Positions 37,374 to 46,680 of a DNA stretch of 64,000 nucleotides are shown here, piece by piece. Made by a program: the position numbers and the translations under genes. The DNA lies in contig NZ_CP149933.1 of NCBI RefSeq assembly GCF_037949795.1, positions 248,001 through 312,000 of the forward strand. The letters are read 5' to 3'. The notes beneath the pieces were generated by a model. That model searched no databases. It was not told the origin of the DNA and was given only the letters and a program-made list of their open reading frames with translations. Position 1 is the first letter of the stretch; each line of letters opens with the position of its first letter. The stretch comes from Thioclava sp. GXIMD2076. GTDB lineage: Bacteria; Pseudomonadota; Alphaproteobacteria; Rhodobacterales; Rhodobacteraceae.

Positions 37374-38420
37374 ATGTCTACTCCCCATGCGATCGTGGCC
37401 GGTGGCCTTGGCGTCATCGGGCGCAATCTGGTCACCTATCTGGCCGACACGCTTGGTTGGCGCGTCACAGCGATCTCCCGCCGCTCCCCCGATTTCGACA
37501 CGAAAGCGACCTATGTCTCCGCAGACCTCCTCGATGAAACGGCTGCGGCGCGCGCGCTGGCGGAGGCGGGGCCCTTTACCCATGCCTTCTACGCCGCCTA
37601 TCAGGAACATGACGACCCCAGAACGCAGGTCGAGGCGAACCTGACGATGCTGCAGAGCTTCGTCAAAGGGGTCGAGGCGGCCTCCCCCGATCTGGAACGC
37701 GTCGTGCTCTACGAGGGCGCCAAGTATTACGGCGCACATCTGGGGGCGTTCTCGACGCCTGCTCATGAGGATGATCCCCGCGTCATGCCGCCCATGTTCT
37801 ATTATGACCAAGAGGACTGGCTGACGGGCTATGCGGAGGGCAAGTCATGGGACCGCGTTGTGCTGCGCCCGGATGTGGTCTGCGGCTTTGCCATCGGCAA
37901 CCCGATGAACCTGTCGATGGTGATCGCGGTCTATGCGGCGATTTGTAAGGAACTGGGGCTGCCGCTGCGTTTTCCGGGCACGGCCACCTGTTATGGCAAG
38001 CTGGCACAAGTGACCGATGCGACGCAGCTTGCGCAAGGCTCGGCATGGGCCGCGATCGAGGCACCCGAGGGCGAATATAACCTCACCAATGGTGATATCT
38101 TCCGCTGGAACCACCTGTGGAAGCGCATCGCCAGACATCTTGATATGGATCCGGGCGAGCCGATGCCGATCTCCCTTGCCGAGATGATGGCCGACAAGGG
38201 CCCGCTCTGGGACAGCATCCGCGAGAAATACGGTCTGGTCGATGTGCCCTTCGAGAAGCTCGCCGCATGGGGCTTTGGGGACTTCATTTTCAACTGCGAT
38301 TGGGATGTCGTCTCGTCAACCACACGCATTCGTCAGGCAGGCTTTGGAACCACGGTGGACAGTTCTGCGATGTTCTTGAAACTGATTGACGAATTTCGTG
38401 AAAGGAAGGTTATCCCATGA
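37374..38420 (+). CDS. PRISE-type SDR reductase
   Basis: A 348-aa extended short-chain dehydrogenase of the progesterone 5-beta-reductase/iridoid synthase-like group. The nucleotide-binding GGLGVIGRNL is near residues 10-19, and YEGAKYYGAH near 116-125 holds the PRISE catalytic Tyr/Lys pattern. Such enzymes reduce activated C=C bonds in enones using NADPH; the substrate here is unknown. The ATG follows GAAGAGGT. It is the first gene of a three-gene operon, overlapping the VOC gene by ATGA. Confidence 0.82.
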   Translation: MSTPHAIVAGGLGVIGRNLVTYLADTLGWRVTAISRRSPDFDTKATYVSADLLDETAAARALAEAGPFTHAFYAAYQEHDDPRTQVEANLTMLQSFVKGVEAASPDLERVVLYEGAKYYGAHLGAFSTPAHEDDPRVMPPMFYYDQEDWLTGYAEGKSWDRVVLRPDVVCGFAIGNPMNLSMVIAVYAAICKELGLPLRFPGTATCYGKLAQVTDATQLAQGSAWAAIEAPEGEYNLTNGDIFRWNHLWKRIARHLDMDPGEPMPISLAEMMADKGPLWDSIREKYGLVDVPFEKLAAWGFGDFIFNCDWDVVSSTTRIRQAGFGTTVDSSAMFLKLIDEFRERKVIP

Positions 38421-38980
38421 GCACCCCCTCCCCCCGCCAAGCCAATTTCCGTGGCATCGAACATGTCGGCATCACCGTCCCCGACCACGCGGAGGCAGTG
38501 AAATTCTTCGAGGACGTTTTCGGCGCCGAAGTGATGTTCTCGCTGACCGACAAATCCCGCGATCCGCTCCCCGCAAGCGCGCTCGGCCCCAAGAACGGGC
38601 TGCGCTCGGGCCGCAAGATCGTGGCGGTCTCCACCATGCGCTTCGGCAATGGCGCCAATATGGAGATCTTCGAGATTGATCAGCCCGATGACCAGCCGCG
38701 CGACAATATCGCCAATCTGGGTATCAACCATATCAGCGTGACGGTCGACGATATCGACGCGGCCTCCGACGCCTTTGCCAAGGCGGGCGGTGAGCTGCTG
38801 GAAGGCCCCTATGATCTGAGCGATCAGGAAGAGGGTCGCGGCAATCGCGGACGCTTCGGCTTTACCCCTTGGGGCATGCTGATCGAGTTCGAACAGCTTC
38901 CCGCGCCGATGTCCTATGACAACCCGCAGGCGTCCGAACGCCTGATCCCCGACCCCCGCAAAGCTACAGAAGAGGTGTGA
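38417..38980 (+). CDS. VOC superfamily (glyoxalase/dioxygenase fold) protein
   Basis: A 187-aa protein with two vicinal-oxygen-chelate half-domains; the metal-ligand histidines and glutamate are suggested by GIEHVGITVP near residues 13-22, NHISVTVDDI near 104-113 and the late LIEFEQ near 155. It may be a lactoylglutathione-lyase relative or a ring-cleaving enzyme. It overlaps the upstream SDR stop by ATGA and is followed by another SDR after one base. Confidence 0.8.
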   Translation: MSTPSPRQANFRGIEHVGITVPDHAEAVKFFEDVFGAEVMFSLTDKSRDPLPASALGPKNGLRSGRKIVAVSTMRFGNGANMEIFEIDQPDDQPRDNIANLGINHISVTVDDIDAASDAFAKAGGELLEGPYDLSDQEEGRGNRGRFGFTPWGMLIEFEQLPAPMSYDNPQASERLIPDPRKATEEV

Positions 38981-38981
38981 G

Positions 38982-39692
38982 ATGAGTGATCTAACCGGCA
39001 AATCCGTTCTGGTCTTCGGGGGGTCTTCCGGCATCGGCTTCGGCGTGGCGGAGGCGGCTGTGAAGGCAGGTGCCAAAGTCACCATCGCCTCGCGCTCGCA
39101 AGACAAGATCGACGCGGCACTGGCCAAGCTGGAAGGTGCCGAGGGTGTCTCGCTCGATACCGGCGATGCCGAGGCGCTAGAGACCTTTTTCAAGGGTCAC
39201 GACGCGTTCGACCATGTCTTCTGCTCGGCGGCCAGCACCAAGGTCTCTGCCGTGCGCGAGCTGCCGCTGGAAGATGCCTATGCCTCGGTAAATTCCAAAT
39301 TCTGGGGTGCCTACCGCGTGACGAAATTCGCCAAGGTCAAAGAGGGCGGCTCGATTACGCTTGTCTCGGGCTTCCTGTCAGTGCGCCCCAAACCGGGCGC
39401 GGCCATCCAAGGCGCGATCAATGCGGGGCTCGAAGGGCTCACCCGCGGGCTGGCGCTGGAGCTTGCGCCCGTGCGCGTCAACTGCATCTCGCCCGGTCTT
39501 GTGATGACCGAGATGTATGACAGCCTCGAGGGCGATGGCCGTAAGAAGATGTTCGACAATGCCGCCGAGACGCTCCCTGTCGGGCAGGTCGGCAAACCCG
39601 AACATATCGCCATTCAGGCCATTGCCCTGATGGAGAACCCCTATATGACAGGCACCACCTCCTTTATCGATGGCGGTGGTCGCCTCGCGTAA
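38982..39692 (+). CDS. SDR-family oxidoreductase lacking the usual Tyr-Lys pair
   Basis: A 236-aa classical-size SDR. The cofactor loop GGSSGIGFG is at about residues 13-21. Where YxxxK is expected, after SGFLSVRP, I read PGAAIQGAINAGLEGL, so the catalytic Tyr and Lys appear to be absent; related atypical SDRs are known. Activity is therefore uncertain. It is the third gene of the operon, one base after the VOC gene stop, followed by a terminator. Confidence 0.8.
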   Translation: MSDLTGKSVLVFGGSSGIGFGVAEAAVKAGAKVTIASRSQDKIDAALAKLEGAEGVSLDTGDAEALETFFKGHDAFDHVFCSAASTKVSAVRELPLEDAYASVNSKFWGAYRVTKFAKVKEGGSITLVSGFLSVRPKPGAAIQGAINAGLEGLTRGLALELAPVRVNCISPGLVMTEMYDSLEGDGRKKMFDNAAETLPVGQVGKPEHIAIQAIALMENPYMTGTTSFIDGGGRLA

Positions 39693-39712
39693 AATCGGCG
39701 CTACAACAACGG

Positions 39713-39741
39713 CCTGTCTGCATGCGTGGGCAGGCTTTTTA
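39713..39741 (+). terminator. Terminator of the SDR/VOC/SDR operon
   Basis: GCCTGTC and GGGCAGGC arms around TGCATGCGT, followed by TTTTT. It lies 20 bases after the last stop and before the MFS gene. Confidence 0.75.
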
Positions 39742-39767
39742 ATGCCATTCGGCCAAAAGGTAATTTC

Positions 39768-40964
39768 ATGTCCGCATCTTCCACCCATGATACCGGCGCA
39801 GATCGTTCGGGCTTCGGCATGTTCGTGATTACCGCGCTGACCTTCTTCTTTGCCATGTCGGGCACCACTCTACCCACGCCGCTTTATACGATCTACACAC
39901 AGGAGCTGGACCTCTCGCAGGTCATGATCACGGTGATTTTCGCGGTCTATGCGGCAGGTGTGATCGCAGCGCTTCTCCTCACCGGACGCTGGTCGGACCA
40001 GATTGGCCGCAAACCGGTGCTTTACGCAGGTATCGCCTGCTCTGTCCTTGCCGATATCGTCTTCTGTCTGGCAGGAAATCTCTGGCTGATCCTGCTCGGG
40101 CGGGTGATCTCGGGCCTCTCGGCAGGGCTCTTCGCCTCCACCGCCACGGCGGCGGTGATGGATCTCGTGCCAAAAGGGCGCGAGAAGATGGGCGTGCTGA
40201 CGGCCACTGCGGTGAATATGGGCGGGCTCGGGCTCGGACCGATCATGGCGGGCGCTGTGGCCGAGACCCTGCCCCATCCGCTGGTCACCCCCTATATCCT
40301 GCATCTGGTGCTGATCGCGCTGGCCACACTCCTTTATCTGCGCGTGCCGGAAAAAGTGCAGAAGGTCCGCTCGCCCGATCTTGCCCCGCAGAAACTGGCG
40401 CTACCCGAAGAGGTGCGCGCATCCTTCGCCCCTGCGGCCATCGCCGCGATTGCAGGCTTCATGGTCTGCGGTTTCTACTCTGCGGTGATCCCGGGTTTCC
40501 TGTCGAAGGAAATGGGCCATGACAGCCATTTCCTGATCGGATTTGTGGCCGGTTTCCTGTTTCTGGCCTCCACGCTCGGTCAGATGATCGTGGACCGCCT
40601 GCCCGAAAAGATCCGCGCGCCCTTGGGCTGTTTCGTGCTGGGGCTGGGGGCGGCGCTGATCGCATGGGCCTTCGATCTGCGCAGCCTGACCTTCCTGCTG
40701 GTCTCGACGCTGATTGCGGGAATCGGCCATGGGCTGGCCTTCCGCTCGGGGATGGGCGCCATCGGTGCGGCCGCTCCCGAGGACCAGCGCGCGGGCGTCA
40801 TCTCGCTCTATTTCGTGGTCAGCTATGTCTCGATCTCGGTGCCGGTGGTGCTGTTCGGGCTTCTGACCCTTGTCACGCCTCTGGCGCCTCTGAGTATAGG
40901 ATTTGCCATTCTTTCGGCTGTTCTATGCGGAGTGGCGCTTCTGTTGTTGCTGAAACGCCGGTAA
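39768..40964 (+). CDS. MFS transporter
   Basis: A 398-aa major facilitator with 12 membrane segments. The MFS loop motif GRWSDQIGRKPVL is near residues 69-81. The ATG at 39768 follows AAAAGG. The family exports drugs or moves metabolites; the substrate is unknown. It shares the overall pattern (PTPLY in the first segment) with the MFS gene at 53548, which has SPLYPFY at the same place, so the two are distant paralogues. Confidence 0.85.
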   Translation: MSASSTHDTGADRSGFGMFVITALTFFFAMSGTTLPTPLYTIYTQELDLSQVMITVIFAVYAAGVIAALLLTGRWSDQIGRKPVLYAGIACSVLADIVFCLAGNLWLILLGRVISGLSAGLFASTATAAVMDLVPKGREKMGVLTATAVNMGGLGLGPIMAGAVAETLPHPLVTPYILHLVLIALATLLYLRVPEKVQKVRSPDLAPQKLALPEEVRASFAPAAIAAIAGFMVCGFYSAVIPGFLSKEMGHDSHFLIGFVAGFLFLASTLGQMIVDRLPEKIRAPLGCFVLGLGAALIAWAFDLRSLTFLLVSTLIAGIGHGLAFRSGMGAIGAAAPEDQRAGVISLYFVVSYVSISVPVVLFGLLTLVTPLAPLSIGFAILSAVLCGVALLLLLKRR

Positions 40965-40968
40965 GGCA

Positions 40969-40997
40969 AATGGCGCAGGGACTGCCCCTGCGCCATT
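40969..40997. terminator. Perfect stem-loop between MFS and fasciclin genes
   Basis: AATGGCGCAGGG (40969-40980) pairs with CCCTGCGCCATT (40986-40997) around ACTGC, between convergent genes. No T-tract follows on the + strand. Confidence 0.65.
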
Positions 40998-41003
40998 CCT
41001 AAC

Positions 41004-41540
41004 TCAACTGGATGCCGGCATCAGCACACCGTCGATCGCATGGATCACACCATTGCTTTCCTCGATATCGGCCTTGGTGACCTCGACCATATCGCCTGCT
41101 GGATCCTCGATCATGACTTTGCCATCTTTCACCATGGCCTGCAGCGTGCAATCGCCCAGCGTCGGGATCTCGGCAGTGCCGTTATTGTCGTCGATCATTT
41201 TGGTCAGGGCAGCGGACATCACCTCCTTATCGACCACATGGCAGGTCAGGATGGAGGTCAGTTTGGCTTTGTTTGCGGGTTCGAGAAGCGTATCGACCGT
41301 GCCTGCGGGAAGTGCTGCAAAGGCCTCATCGGTCGGCGCGAAGACGGTAAAGGTGCCATCGCCATTGAGCGTCTCGGTCAGACCGGCGGCATCGACGGCG
41401 GCAGCAAGGGTTTTGAAATCATCGCTGGCGGCCGCGGCGTCGGCAATTGGTTTCTCGCCCGTGTGATGATCGGCAAAGGCGGCCGGTGCGAACAGGGCCA
41501 GAGCTGCGGCGGTCGCAAGAGCGGTGGTTTTGATGGACAT
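41004..41540 (-). CDS. Exported fasciclin-domain protein
   Basis: A 178-aa secreted protein. The ATG at 41540 has AAGGAG upstream and opens a signal peptide (to about AFA, residue 23). The mature chain is one fasciclin (FAS1/BIgH3) domain with FTVFAPTDEAFAALP near residues 71-85 and the late GVIHAIDGVLMP. Such domains mediate cell adhesion or surface attachment. It is monocistronic. Confidence 0.92.
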   Translation of the reverse strand: MSIKTTALATAAALALFAPAAFADHHTGEKPIADAAAASDDFKTLAAAVDAAGLTETLNGDGTFTVFAPTDEAFAALPAGTVDTLLEPANKAKLTSILTCHVVDKEVMSAALTKMIDDNNGTAEIPTLGDCTLQAMVKDGKVMIEDPAGDMVEVTKADIEESNGVIHAIDGVLMPASS

Positions 41541-41783
41541 TGGTTGAACTCCTTTCGCAATAAAACACGTCTTTTTCCGACGTATGCTGCAGCCACGAAA
41601 GACGCGCGGCAAAGTTGCATTGGAAGCATCTCACAAACTTTCTCGATTGCGTGAGGGGCCGGTTTCCTGATCGTGAAGGCGCGTGTCTGGAAGGCCCGAC
41701 GGAAGAAAAATATCTCCTCGTAACAAGCTCATACCCACCGCGCCGAAGGTTTGCCGGCGCGGGATATCGAAAGGAAATATCCG

Positions 41784-42182
41784 ATGAGGAAGCCTGCTTT
41801 TCTGTCGCGCAGCCTTGGGCCCGCCATCGCGCTTGGCCTGAGCTGCACCGCAGCCATCGCGCAAGCGCAGGACGGCGCCCCGCCGCCCGACAGCCCGCAT
41901 GACGGCCCGCCGCCCTACCGGATGCTCGATCACAACCATGATGGTCATGTGAGCATCCGCGAGTTCGATGACTTCTTCGCTCATCATCCGATCCAACCGC
42001 GCGCGCCTGAGGATGCCCCGCCGCCGCCGCGGCCGCGTGATCCGAACGCTCCGCCGCCCAAGAGGGATCATGAGGACAAAGCACCCTCGGGCAAGATGGT
42101 GGACCGCAACCATGATGGCCGGATCTCGCCGCATGAATATGACGCCTTTCTCAAGATGATGGCGCCGCCGCCGGAACGCTGA
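41784..42182 (+). CDS. Exported EF-hand protein with proline-rich linkers
   Basis: A 132-aa protein with signal peptide (to about AQA, residue 28). It holds two full EF-hand loops, D49-E60 (DHNHDGHVSIRE) and D107-E118 (DRNHDGRISPHE), linked by Pro-rich stretches with PPPP runs. It probably binds calcium in the periplasm. The ATG at 41784 follows AAGGAAAT. It is divergent from the fasciclin gene; a shared calcium or adhesion role is speculation. Confidence 0.85.
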   Translation: MRKPAFLSRSLGPAIALGLSCTAAIAQAQDGAPPPDSPHDGPPPYRMLDHNHDGHVSIREFDDFFAHHPIQPRAPEDAPPPPRPRDPNAPPPKRDHEDKAPSGKMVDRNHDGRISPHEYDAFLKMMAPPPER

Positions 42183-42192
42183 CCCGATAACA

Positions 42193-42225
42193 AAAGGGGC
42201 GCGGAGATGACCTCCGCGCCCCTTT
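42193..42225. terminator. Bidirectional terminator between EF-hand gene and katG
   Basis: Perfect 14-bp stem AAAGGGGCGCGGAG / CTCCGCGCCCCTTT (42193-42206 with 42212-42225), loop ATGAC, with A- and T-rich ends on both sides. Confidence 0.85.
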
Positions 42226-42247
42226 CTCATGATCTAGGGAACCGCCG

Positions 42248-44554
42248 TCAGCAGGGCGACATGACCTTGCGGCGTTCCTCGGCGGCGTCAAAGCGGTCTA
42301 GCATCATCACCTTGTGCCATGCCTTGACGAAATCGCGCACCAGATAGGCCTCGCCGTCATCGGCGGCATAATATTCGGCCAGCTGGCGCAGCTCGCTATT
42401 GGAGCCGAAGATCAGATCGCAGCGCGAGGCGGTATAGGATTTGCCTTCTCCCGAGCGCGGGCGGATATCGAACATCTGCTCGCCCTCCTGCGGATGCCAA
42501 GCGTAATCCATCGACACCAGCGTGCGGAAATAGTCATTGGTCAACTGACCCTTGCGCTCGGTGAAGATGCCCGTATCGCTCCCGTCGTAATTCTGGTCGA
42601 GCGCGCGCAGGCCACCGGCCAGAGCTGCCCATTCGGGGGCTGTCAACGCAAGCTTGGCCGCCTGATCGAGGAAGAGGTGCTCGGCAGGGATCTGGTAGCG
42701 GATGCCCGGATGCTGGTAATTGCGGAACCCGTCAACCACCGGCAGCAGCCAGTCGAAGCTCTCGGCATCCGTCCATTCCTCGCTGGCATCGGTCCGGCCT
42801 GCCACGAATGGCACGTCGATCTCATAGCCCGCAGCTTTGGCCGCCGCCTCAACGCCTGCACAGCCGGCCAGCACGATGAGATCGGCCATCGACACCTTAG
42901 CCGCGCCCTTGGCGTCGAACTCGGCCTTTACGCCCTCGAGCGCTTCCAATACGCGGGAAAGCTGCGCGGGGTTGTTTACCGCCCAGTCCTTCTGCGGAGC
43001 CAGACGGATACGCGCGCCATTGGCACCGCCACGTTTATCGGTATCCCGATAGGTCGATGCCGATGCCCAAGCGGTCGCGATCAGCTCGCGCGGCGGAACG
43101 CCCGTGGCAAGGCAGGCCTCTTTCAGGCTAGCGATATCGGTGTCCGAAACCTGCGGATAATCGGCCTCCGGCGTCGGGTCCTGCCAGATGAAAGTGCCAC
43201 CGATCTGCGGCCCCAGCCAGCGCGAGGTCGGGCCCAGATCGCGGTGGATCAGCTTGTGCCATGCTTTGGAAAACGCTTCGGTGAAATAGTCGAAATCTGA
43301 CAGGAAGCGTTCGCAGATCTTGCGGTATTCGGGGTCGACCTTGAGCGCGAGATCCGAGGTCATCATCATCAGCGGGTTCATCTGGCCCTCGATATGCGCA
43401 TCGGGCGTCTTGGGCGCATCGGGATCCTCGGGAGTCCACTGGACGGCACCAGCGGGTGATTTGACCTGTTTCCATTCGTATTTGAACAGGTTCTCCAGAT
43501 AGGAATTGTCCCACATGGTCGGATCGGGCGTCCAGCTGCCCTCGATCCCGTTGGTCATGGTATATTGTGCAAATCCGAGACCTTTCGGGTTCTGCCAGCC
43601 CAACCCCTGAGCCTGAAGGGGCGCACCTTCGGGCGCGGGGCCGATCTCCTCGGCGCTCACCATCCCGTGCGATTTACCAAAAGCATGGCCGCCCGCGATC
43701 AGCGCCACGGTTTCCTCGTCATTCATCGCCATACGGGCGAAAGTCTCACGGATATCACGTGCACTGTCCTGCGCATTGCCATTGCCGTTCGGGCCTTCGG
43801 GATCGACATAGATCAGTGCTTGATTGGCATTGGCGAGCGGGGCTTCAAGATCGTAGTGATCCTCTTGCACGTCACCTTCCCAGCGCAGATCGCGGGTGAC
43901 CATCTGGTTCGGATGGCCTTCCATCGGGCCTTGCCCCACCTCGCTCGGGCGTTTGCCGTTCCAGCCCTCCGGGCCCCAATAGGTTGCGCGGTCGGCCTCC
44001 CATGCGTCAACGCGACCGAAGGCGAAGCCCTGGATCGGGAGGCCCATATCCTCGAGCGCGATGGTGCCGGCCAACATCATCAGATCGGCCCAGCTAAGCT
44101 TGGCGCCATATTTCTGTTTGATCGGCAGGAGAAGACGGCGCGATTTGTCGGTATTGCCGTTATCCCACCACGAGTTGATCGGCGCAAAGCGCTGCATCCC
44201 CTCGGCCGAGCCGCCACGCCCGTCGGCAATCCGGTAGGTGCCGGCCGAGTGCCATGCCATGCGCACCATCTGCGGCCCGTAATGGCCATAATCGGAGGGC
44301 CACCACTCCTTTGAACTATGCAGCAGCGCGCGCACATCCGCCTTCAGCGCCTCGACATCCAGATCCTTGATCGCCTCGGCGTAATCATGGTTCGGGCCCA
44401 GCGGGCTGGCCTGCACGGGGTTCTGGTGCAGGATTTCGACCTTGAGCCGGTTGGGCCACCAGTGATCGAGCTGCGGTTCGGAGCCGGCTGCCCCCCCGAT
44501 ACGAGTTCCGCGGAACGGGCAGGCGCCCTGATTGGCGGCAGCGTGATCTTTCAT
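42248..44554 (-). CDS. katG: Catalase-peroxidase
   Basis: Bifunctional heme catalase-peroxidase, 768 aa, slightly longer than the usual ~740. The distal triad is R98, W101, H102 in [13 protein letters not shown]; the Tyr of the Met-Tyr-Trp adduct lies in YVDPEGPNG; the proximal heme histidine is in [12 protein letters not shown]- and C-terminal halves are both complete. The ATG at 44554 has AAGGAG. It detoxifies hydrogen peroxide. A gene tail of about 15 extra residues ends in ...KVMSPC. Confidence 0.95.
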   Translation of the reverse strand: MKDHAAANQGACPFRGTRIGGAAGSEPQLDHWWPNRLKVEILHQNPVQASPLGPNHDYAEAIKDLDVEALKADVRALLHSSKEWWPSDYGHYGPQMVRMAWHSAGTYRIADGRGGSAEGMQRFAPINSWWDNGNTDKSRRLLLPIKQKYGAKLSWADLMMLAGTIALEDMGLPIQGFAFGRVDAWEADRATYWGPEGWNGKRPSEVGQGPMEGHPNQMVTRDLRWEGDVQEDHYDLEAPLANANQALIYVDPEGPNGNGNAQDSARDIRETFARMAMNDEETVALIAGGHAFGKSHGMVSAEEIGPAPEGAPLQAQGLGWQNPKGLGFAQYTMTNGIEGSWTPDPTMWDNSYLENLFKYEWKQVKSPAGAVQWTPEDPDAPKTPDAHIEGQMNPLMMMTSDLALKVDPEYRKICERFLSDFDYFTEAFSKAWHKLIHRDLGPTSRWLGPQIGGTFIWQDPTPEADYPQVSDTDIASLKEACLATGVPPRELIATAWASASTYRDTDKRGGANGARIRLAPQKDWAVNNPAQLSRVLEALEGVKAEFDAKGAAKVSMADLIVLAGCAGVEAAAKAAGYEIDVPFVAGRTDASEEWTDAESFDWLLPVVDGFRNYQHPGIRYQIPAEHLFLDQAAKLALTAPEWAALAGGLRALDQNYDGSDTGIFTERKGQLTNDYFRTLVSMDYAWHPQEGEQMFDIRPRSGEGKSYTASRCDLIFGSNSELRQLAEYYAADDGEAYLVRDFVKAWHKVMMLDRFDAAEERRKVMSPC

Positions 44555-44718
44555 GAATACTCTCCTTGGACGTGACTTGGGCGCCGACGCCTCCTCGCGT
44601 CCGTGCCTTGGCTCTCGCCCAACACCCGACGGAGCGATTGGTTTCATACCGAATGCGCGAAATCCCGTCATTTTCCTGTTCCGCTACGTCAGATCGGGGA
44701 ACCCGCAGGCATAGACGG

Positions 44719-44778
44719 AAAAAGGACGGCCCGCGAGGACCGCCCTTCTTCACTGGAGATGCACATCTCCCGATGTGC
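44719..44778 (-). promoter_or_regulatory. 3' element of the small repeat gene: GCACATC hairpin plus terminator
   Basis: On the minus strand, 3' of the gene at 44799: GCACATC-N4-GATGTGC hairpin (44761-44778), the sequence ATCTCCAGTG, then AAGG-CGG-CC stem ending in a T-run (44719-44747). The same arrangement stands behind the paralogue at 57135, with 17 identical bases (CACTGGAGATGCACATC on the + strand at 44751-44767 and 57086-57102). Confidence 0.75.
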
Positions 44779-44798
44779 GGGGGTTTGGGCCCGAGACC

Positions 44799-45224
44799 TT
44801 ATTCGTCGCGGCCTTGGCCCAAATAGGGTGCCGGTTGCGGTGCAACAGATTGACGCGCATCGCCCGACAGAATGAATGCCGCATCCTGAGCATTGTCATT
44901 GCGCAGATTGCTATCCACGGTGACCAGTTCAGCCAGCGTATATTTGGCAGGATTTACGCCAAGCTGAGCGGCCAGCTGCGCTTTGCCGGGGGTGACTTCA
45001 TGAGCCGGCGCTGCGGTGCGATTTTCATGTTCGATGAAATAATTCGCGGTGTTCGTGTCATTGTCGCGGCGGGCGTCCGCGATCGTCGTCAGTTCGGCAG
45101 TGGTGAATTGCGCCCCATCCAAATTCAGCTGCTGGGCCAGTTGTGCATGGCCTGCACCCTCTGCCGAGGCGATGCCTGCGCTTGCGGTAAGGGCTGCGAT
45201 TGCGGCGATAATTGCGTTTTTCAT
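44799..45224 (-). CDS. Small exported protein with two AQLA-QLG repeats (paralogue A)
   Basis: A 141-aa protein with signal peptide MKNAIIAAIAALTASAGIASA. The mature chain holds two copies of a ~24-residue unit: GHAQLAQQLNLDGAQFTTAEL and GKAQLAAQLGVNPAKYTLAEL. It ends with PAPYLGQGRDE. A close paralogue lies at 57135. Both have the same hairpin-terminator behind them and a shared 15-bp upstream element. No function is known; co-regulation is inferred from the shared flanks. The start has TAGGAG upstream. Confidence 0.82.
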   Translation of the reverse strand: MKNAIIAAIAALTASAGIASAEGAGHAQLAQQLNLDGAQFTTAELTTIADARRDNDTNTANYFIEHENRTAAPAHEVTPGKAQLAAQLGVNPAKYTLAELVTVDSNLRNDNAQDAAFILSGDARQSVAPQPAPYLGQGRDE

Positions 45225-45354
45225 GATCTATCTCCTAGTGTTGCATCTCGCCAGTGCCCCGCAGGGCTGTGTTACGATCTGCGTTTTGTCTTTCTGGAGA
45301 TCTATCTAGGTATGTTCGTCGTGATTGGAAATATATAAAATTAGCACGCTAAAC

Positions 45355-45369
45355 GTTTATATATGCACA
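45355..45369 (-). promoter_or_regulatory. Shared 15-bp upstream element of paralogue A
   Basis: GTTTATATATGCACA (+ strand) at 45355-45369, 131 bases upstream of the small gene start on the minus strand. It matches GTTTATATTTGCACA at 57660-57674, which stands 118 bases upstream of the paralogue. Probable shared regulatory site. Confidence 0.55.
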
Positions 45370-45389
45370 AATCGATGTGGAACCCGAAA

Positions 45390-45424
45390 TAAAAAAAGGG
45401 TCTGCGAAATGGCAGACCCTTTAG
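45390..45424 (-). terminator. Terminator of the sorbitol dehydrogenase/oxidoreductase operon
   Basis: On the minus strand AAAGGGTCTGC and GCAGACCCTTT form an 11-bp stem around CATTTC, followed by a run of T's and ATTT. It lies about 20 bases after the stop at 45442. Confidence 0.9.
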
Positions 45425-45441
45425 AACACTCGCGACCGTTC

Positions 45442-46554
45442 TCAGGACATCGGCTGCTGCGGGATCACGCTGATCAGCTCGTCCGGCGCCGGCTCGTCCG
45501 CCGGTGCCAGCCTGTAGGCCTGATCGGACGAGACCGCCTGAGCAGGCTTTGCCGGCTCGAGCCGGATCACCTGCCCCGATGCCAACGACCGCTCGACCGC
45601 GTCCAGCACGCGCAGGTCGAGATAGCCCTCGCGGCCATCCGCTTCGGGACGTTGCTTTGTCAGGATGCAGTTCGAAAAATACTGCGTCTCGTTGCCGAAC
45701 TGGTCCACGGGGTCGAAAGCATGCTCGGTCACCCCGTCCGCGCGCGTTTCTGTATAGGAGATCCCGACCTCGGGGCCGAACATGAAGCAAGGCGTGGCGT
45801 GGATGCTGGCCTTCGTGCCCACCAGCGTAAAGCTTTCCGATTTCTCCGTGGCATAGCTGCAGGTGAACTGCGCCACACGATTGCCCGAAAAGCCCAGCGT
45901 AACGGCCACGGTATCGTCAAAATTGAAGCCGCAGTCAGGGTCGCTGGTGCCGATCGCATAGACGCTGACAGGCTCCTCGCCAAAGAGGTTGCGCAGCGCG
46001 TTGAGCGGATAGGTCCCCATATCTGGCACCGGGCCCGCCCAGTAGCCATTATGGCCACGCGAATTGGCCTCGGCCACCTGCTGGGTGAAGGTCGAGGTGA
46101 AACTCATCAGCTTACCGAAATCGCCACGACGCGCGCGCGTGAACATCTCCACCGTCGCGGGCTCGTTATGCAGGCGATAGGCGATCATCAGATAGGCGTT
46201 CGAGCGCGCCTCCGCCTCGATGATCCGGCGCCCGTCCTCGAGGCTCGCGGCCATCGGTTTCTCGCAGAGCACATGGATACCCGCATTGAGCGCGCGGACC
46301 ACATAATCGGTGTGCAGGAAATTGGGCGTCGCGACATAGACCGCGTCGATTTCGCCCGAGGCCAGAAGCGCGTCATATTCGTCATAGCGCCATGCCCTGA
46401 TCCCGTAGAGCCCTGCCAGTTTCGAGGCTTTGGCGGGATCGCCGGTCACAAGGGCGACGAGTTCGGAATTATCGGTGCGCGAGATGCCCGGCATGAAAGC
46501 CTGTTGCGAGATCTGGCCTCCTGCGACGACGGCGTAACGGATCTTCTTGGTCAT
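45442..46554 (-). CDS. Gfo/Idh/MocA family oxidoreductase
   Basis: A 370-aa NAD(P)-dependent sugar or polyol oxidoreductase. It has the N-terminal Rossmann strand (RYAVVAGGQISQQ near residues 5-17) and the family signature CEKPMAASLEDG near residue 96. The ATG at 46554 has GGAGGA. It follows the sorbitol dehydrogenase gene in the same operon, so a joint role in polyol or sugar oxidation is likely. The exact substrate is unknown. Confidence 0.85.
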   Translation of the reverse strand: MTKKIRYAVVAGGQISQQAFMPGISRTDNSELVALVTGDPAKASKLAGLYGIRAWRYDEYDALLASGEIDAVYVATPNFLHTDYVVRALNAGIHVLCEKPMAASLEDGRRIIEAEARSNAYLMIAYRLHNEPATVEMFTRARRGDFGKLMSFTSTFTQQVAEANSRGHNGYWAGPVPDMGTYPLNALRNLFGEEPVSVYAIGTSDPDCGFNFDDTVAVTLGFSGNRVAQFTCSYATEKSESFTLVGTKASIHATPCFMFGPEVGISYTETRADGVTEHAFDPVDQFGNETQYFSNCILTKQRPEADGREGYLDLRVLDAVERSLASGQVIRLEPAKPAQAVSSDQAYRLAPADEPAPDELISVIPQQPMS

Positions 46555-46680
46555 GATATCCTCCGATGAAATATGAAAAATTTCGGTCTCGGGGATGTAA
46601 CGCACCAGCGCCGGTCTGGTTTTCTTCACGATGGCGTGCATCGGGTGCGGGTCAGGCGGCGACCGCCCGACCCAGAAGCG

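Noticed and set aside
44637..44654. OxyR box upstream of katG
   Set aside because: ATTGGTTTCATACCGAAT is only an imperfect dyad and does not show the spaced ATAG/CTAT pattern of OxyR.
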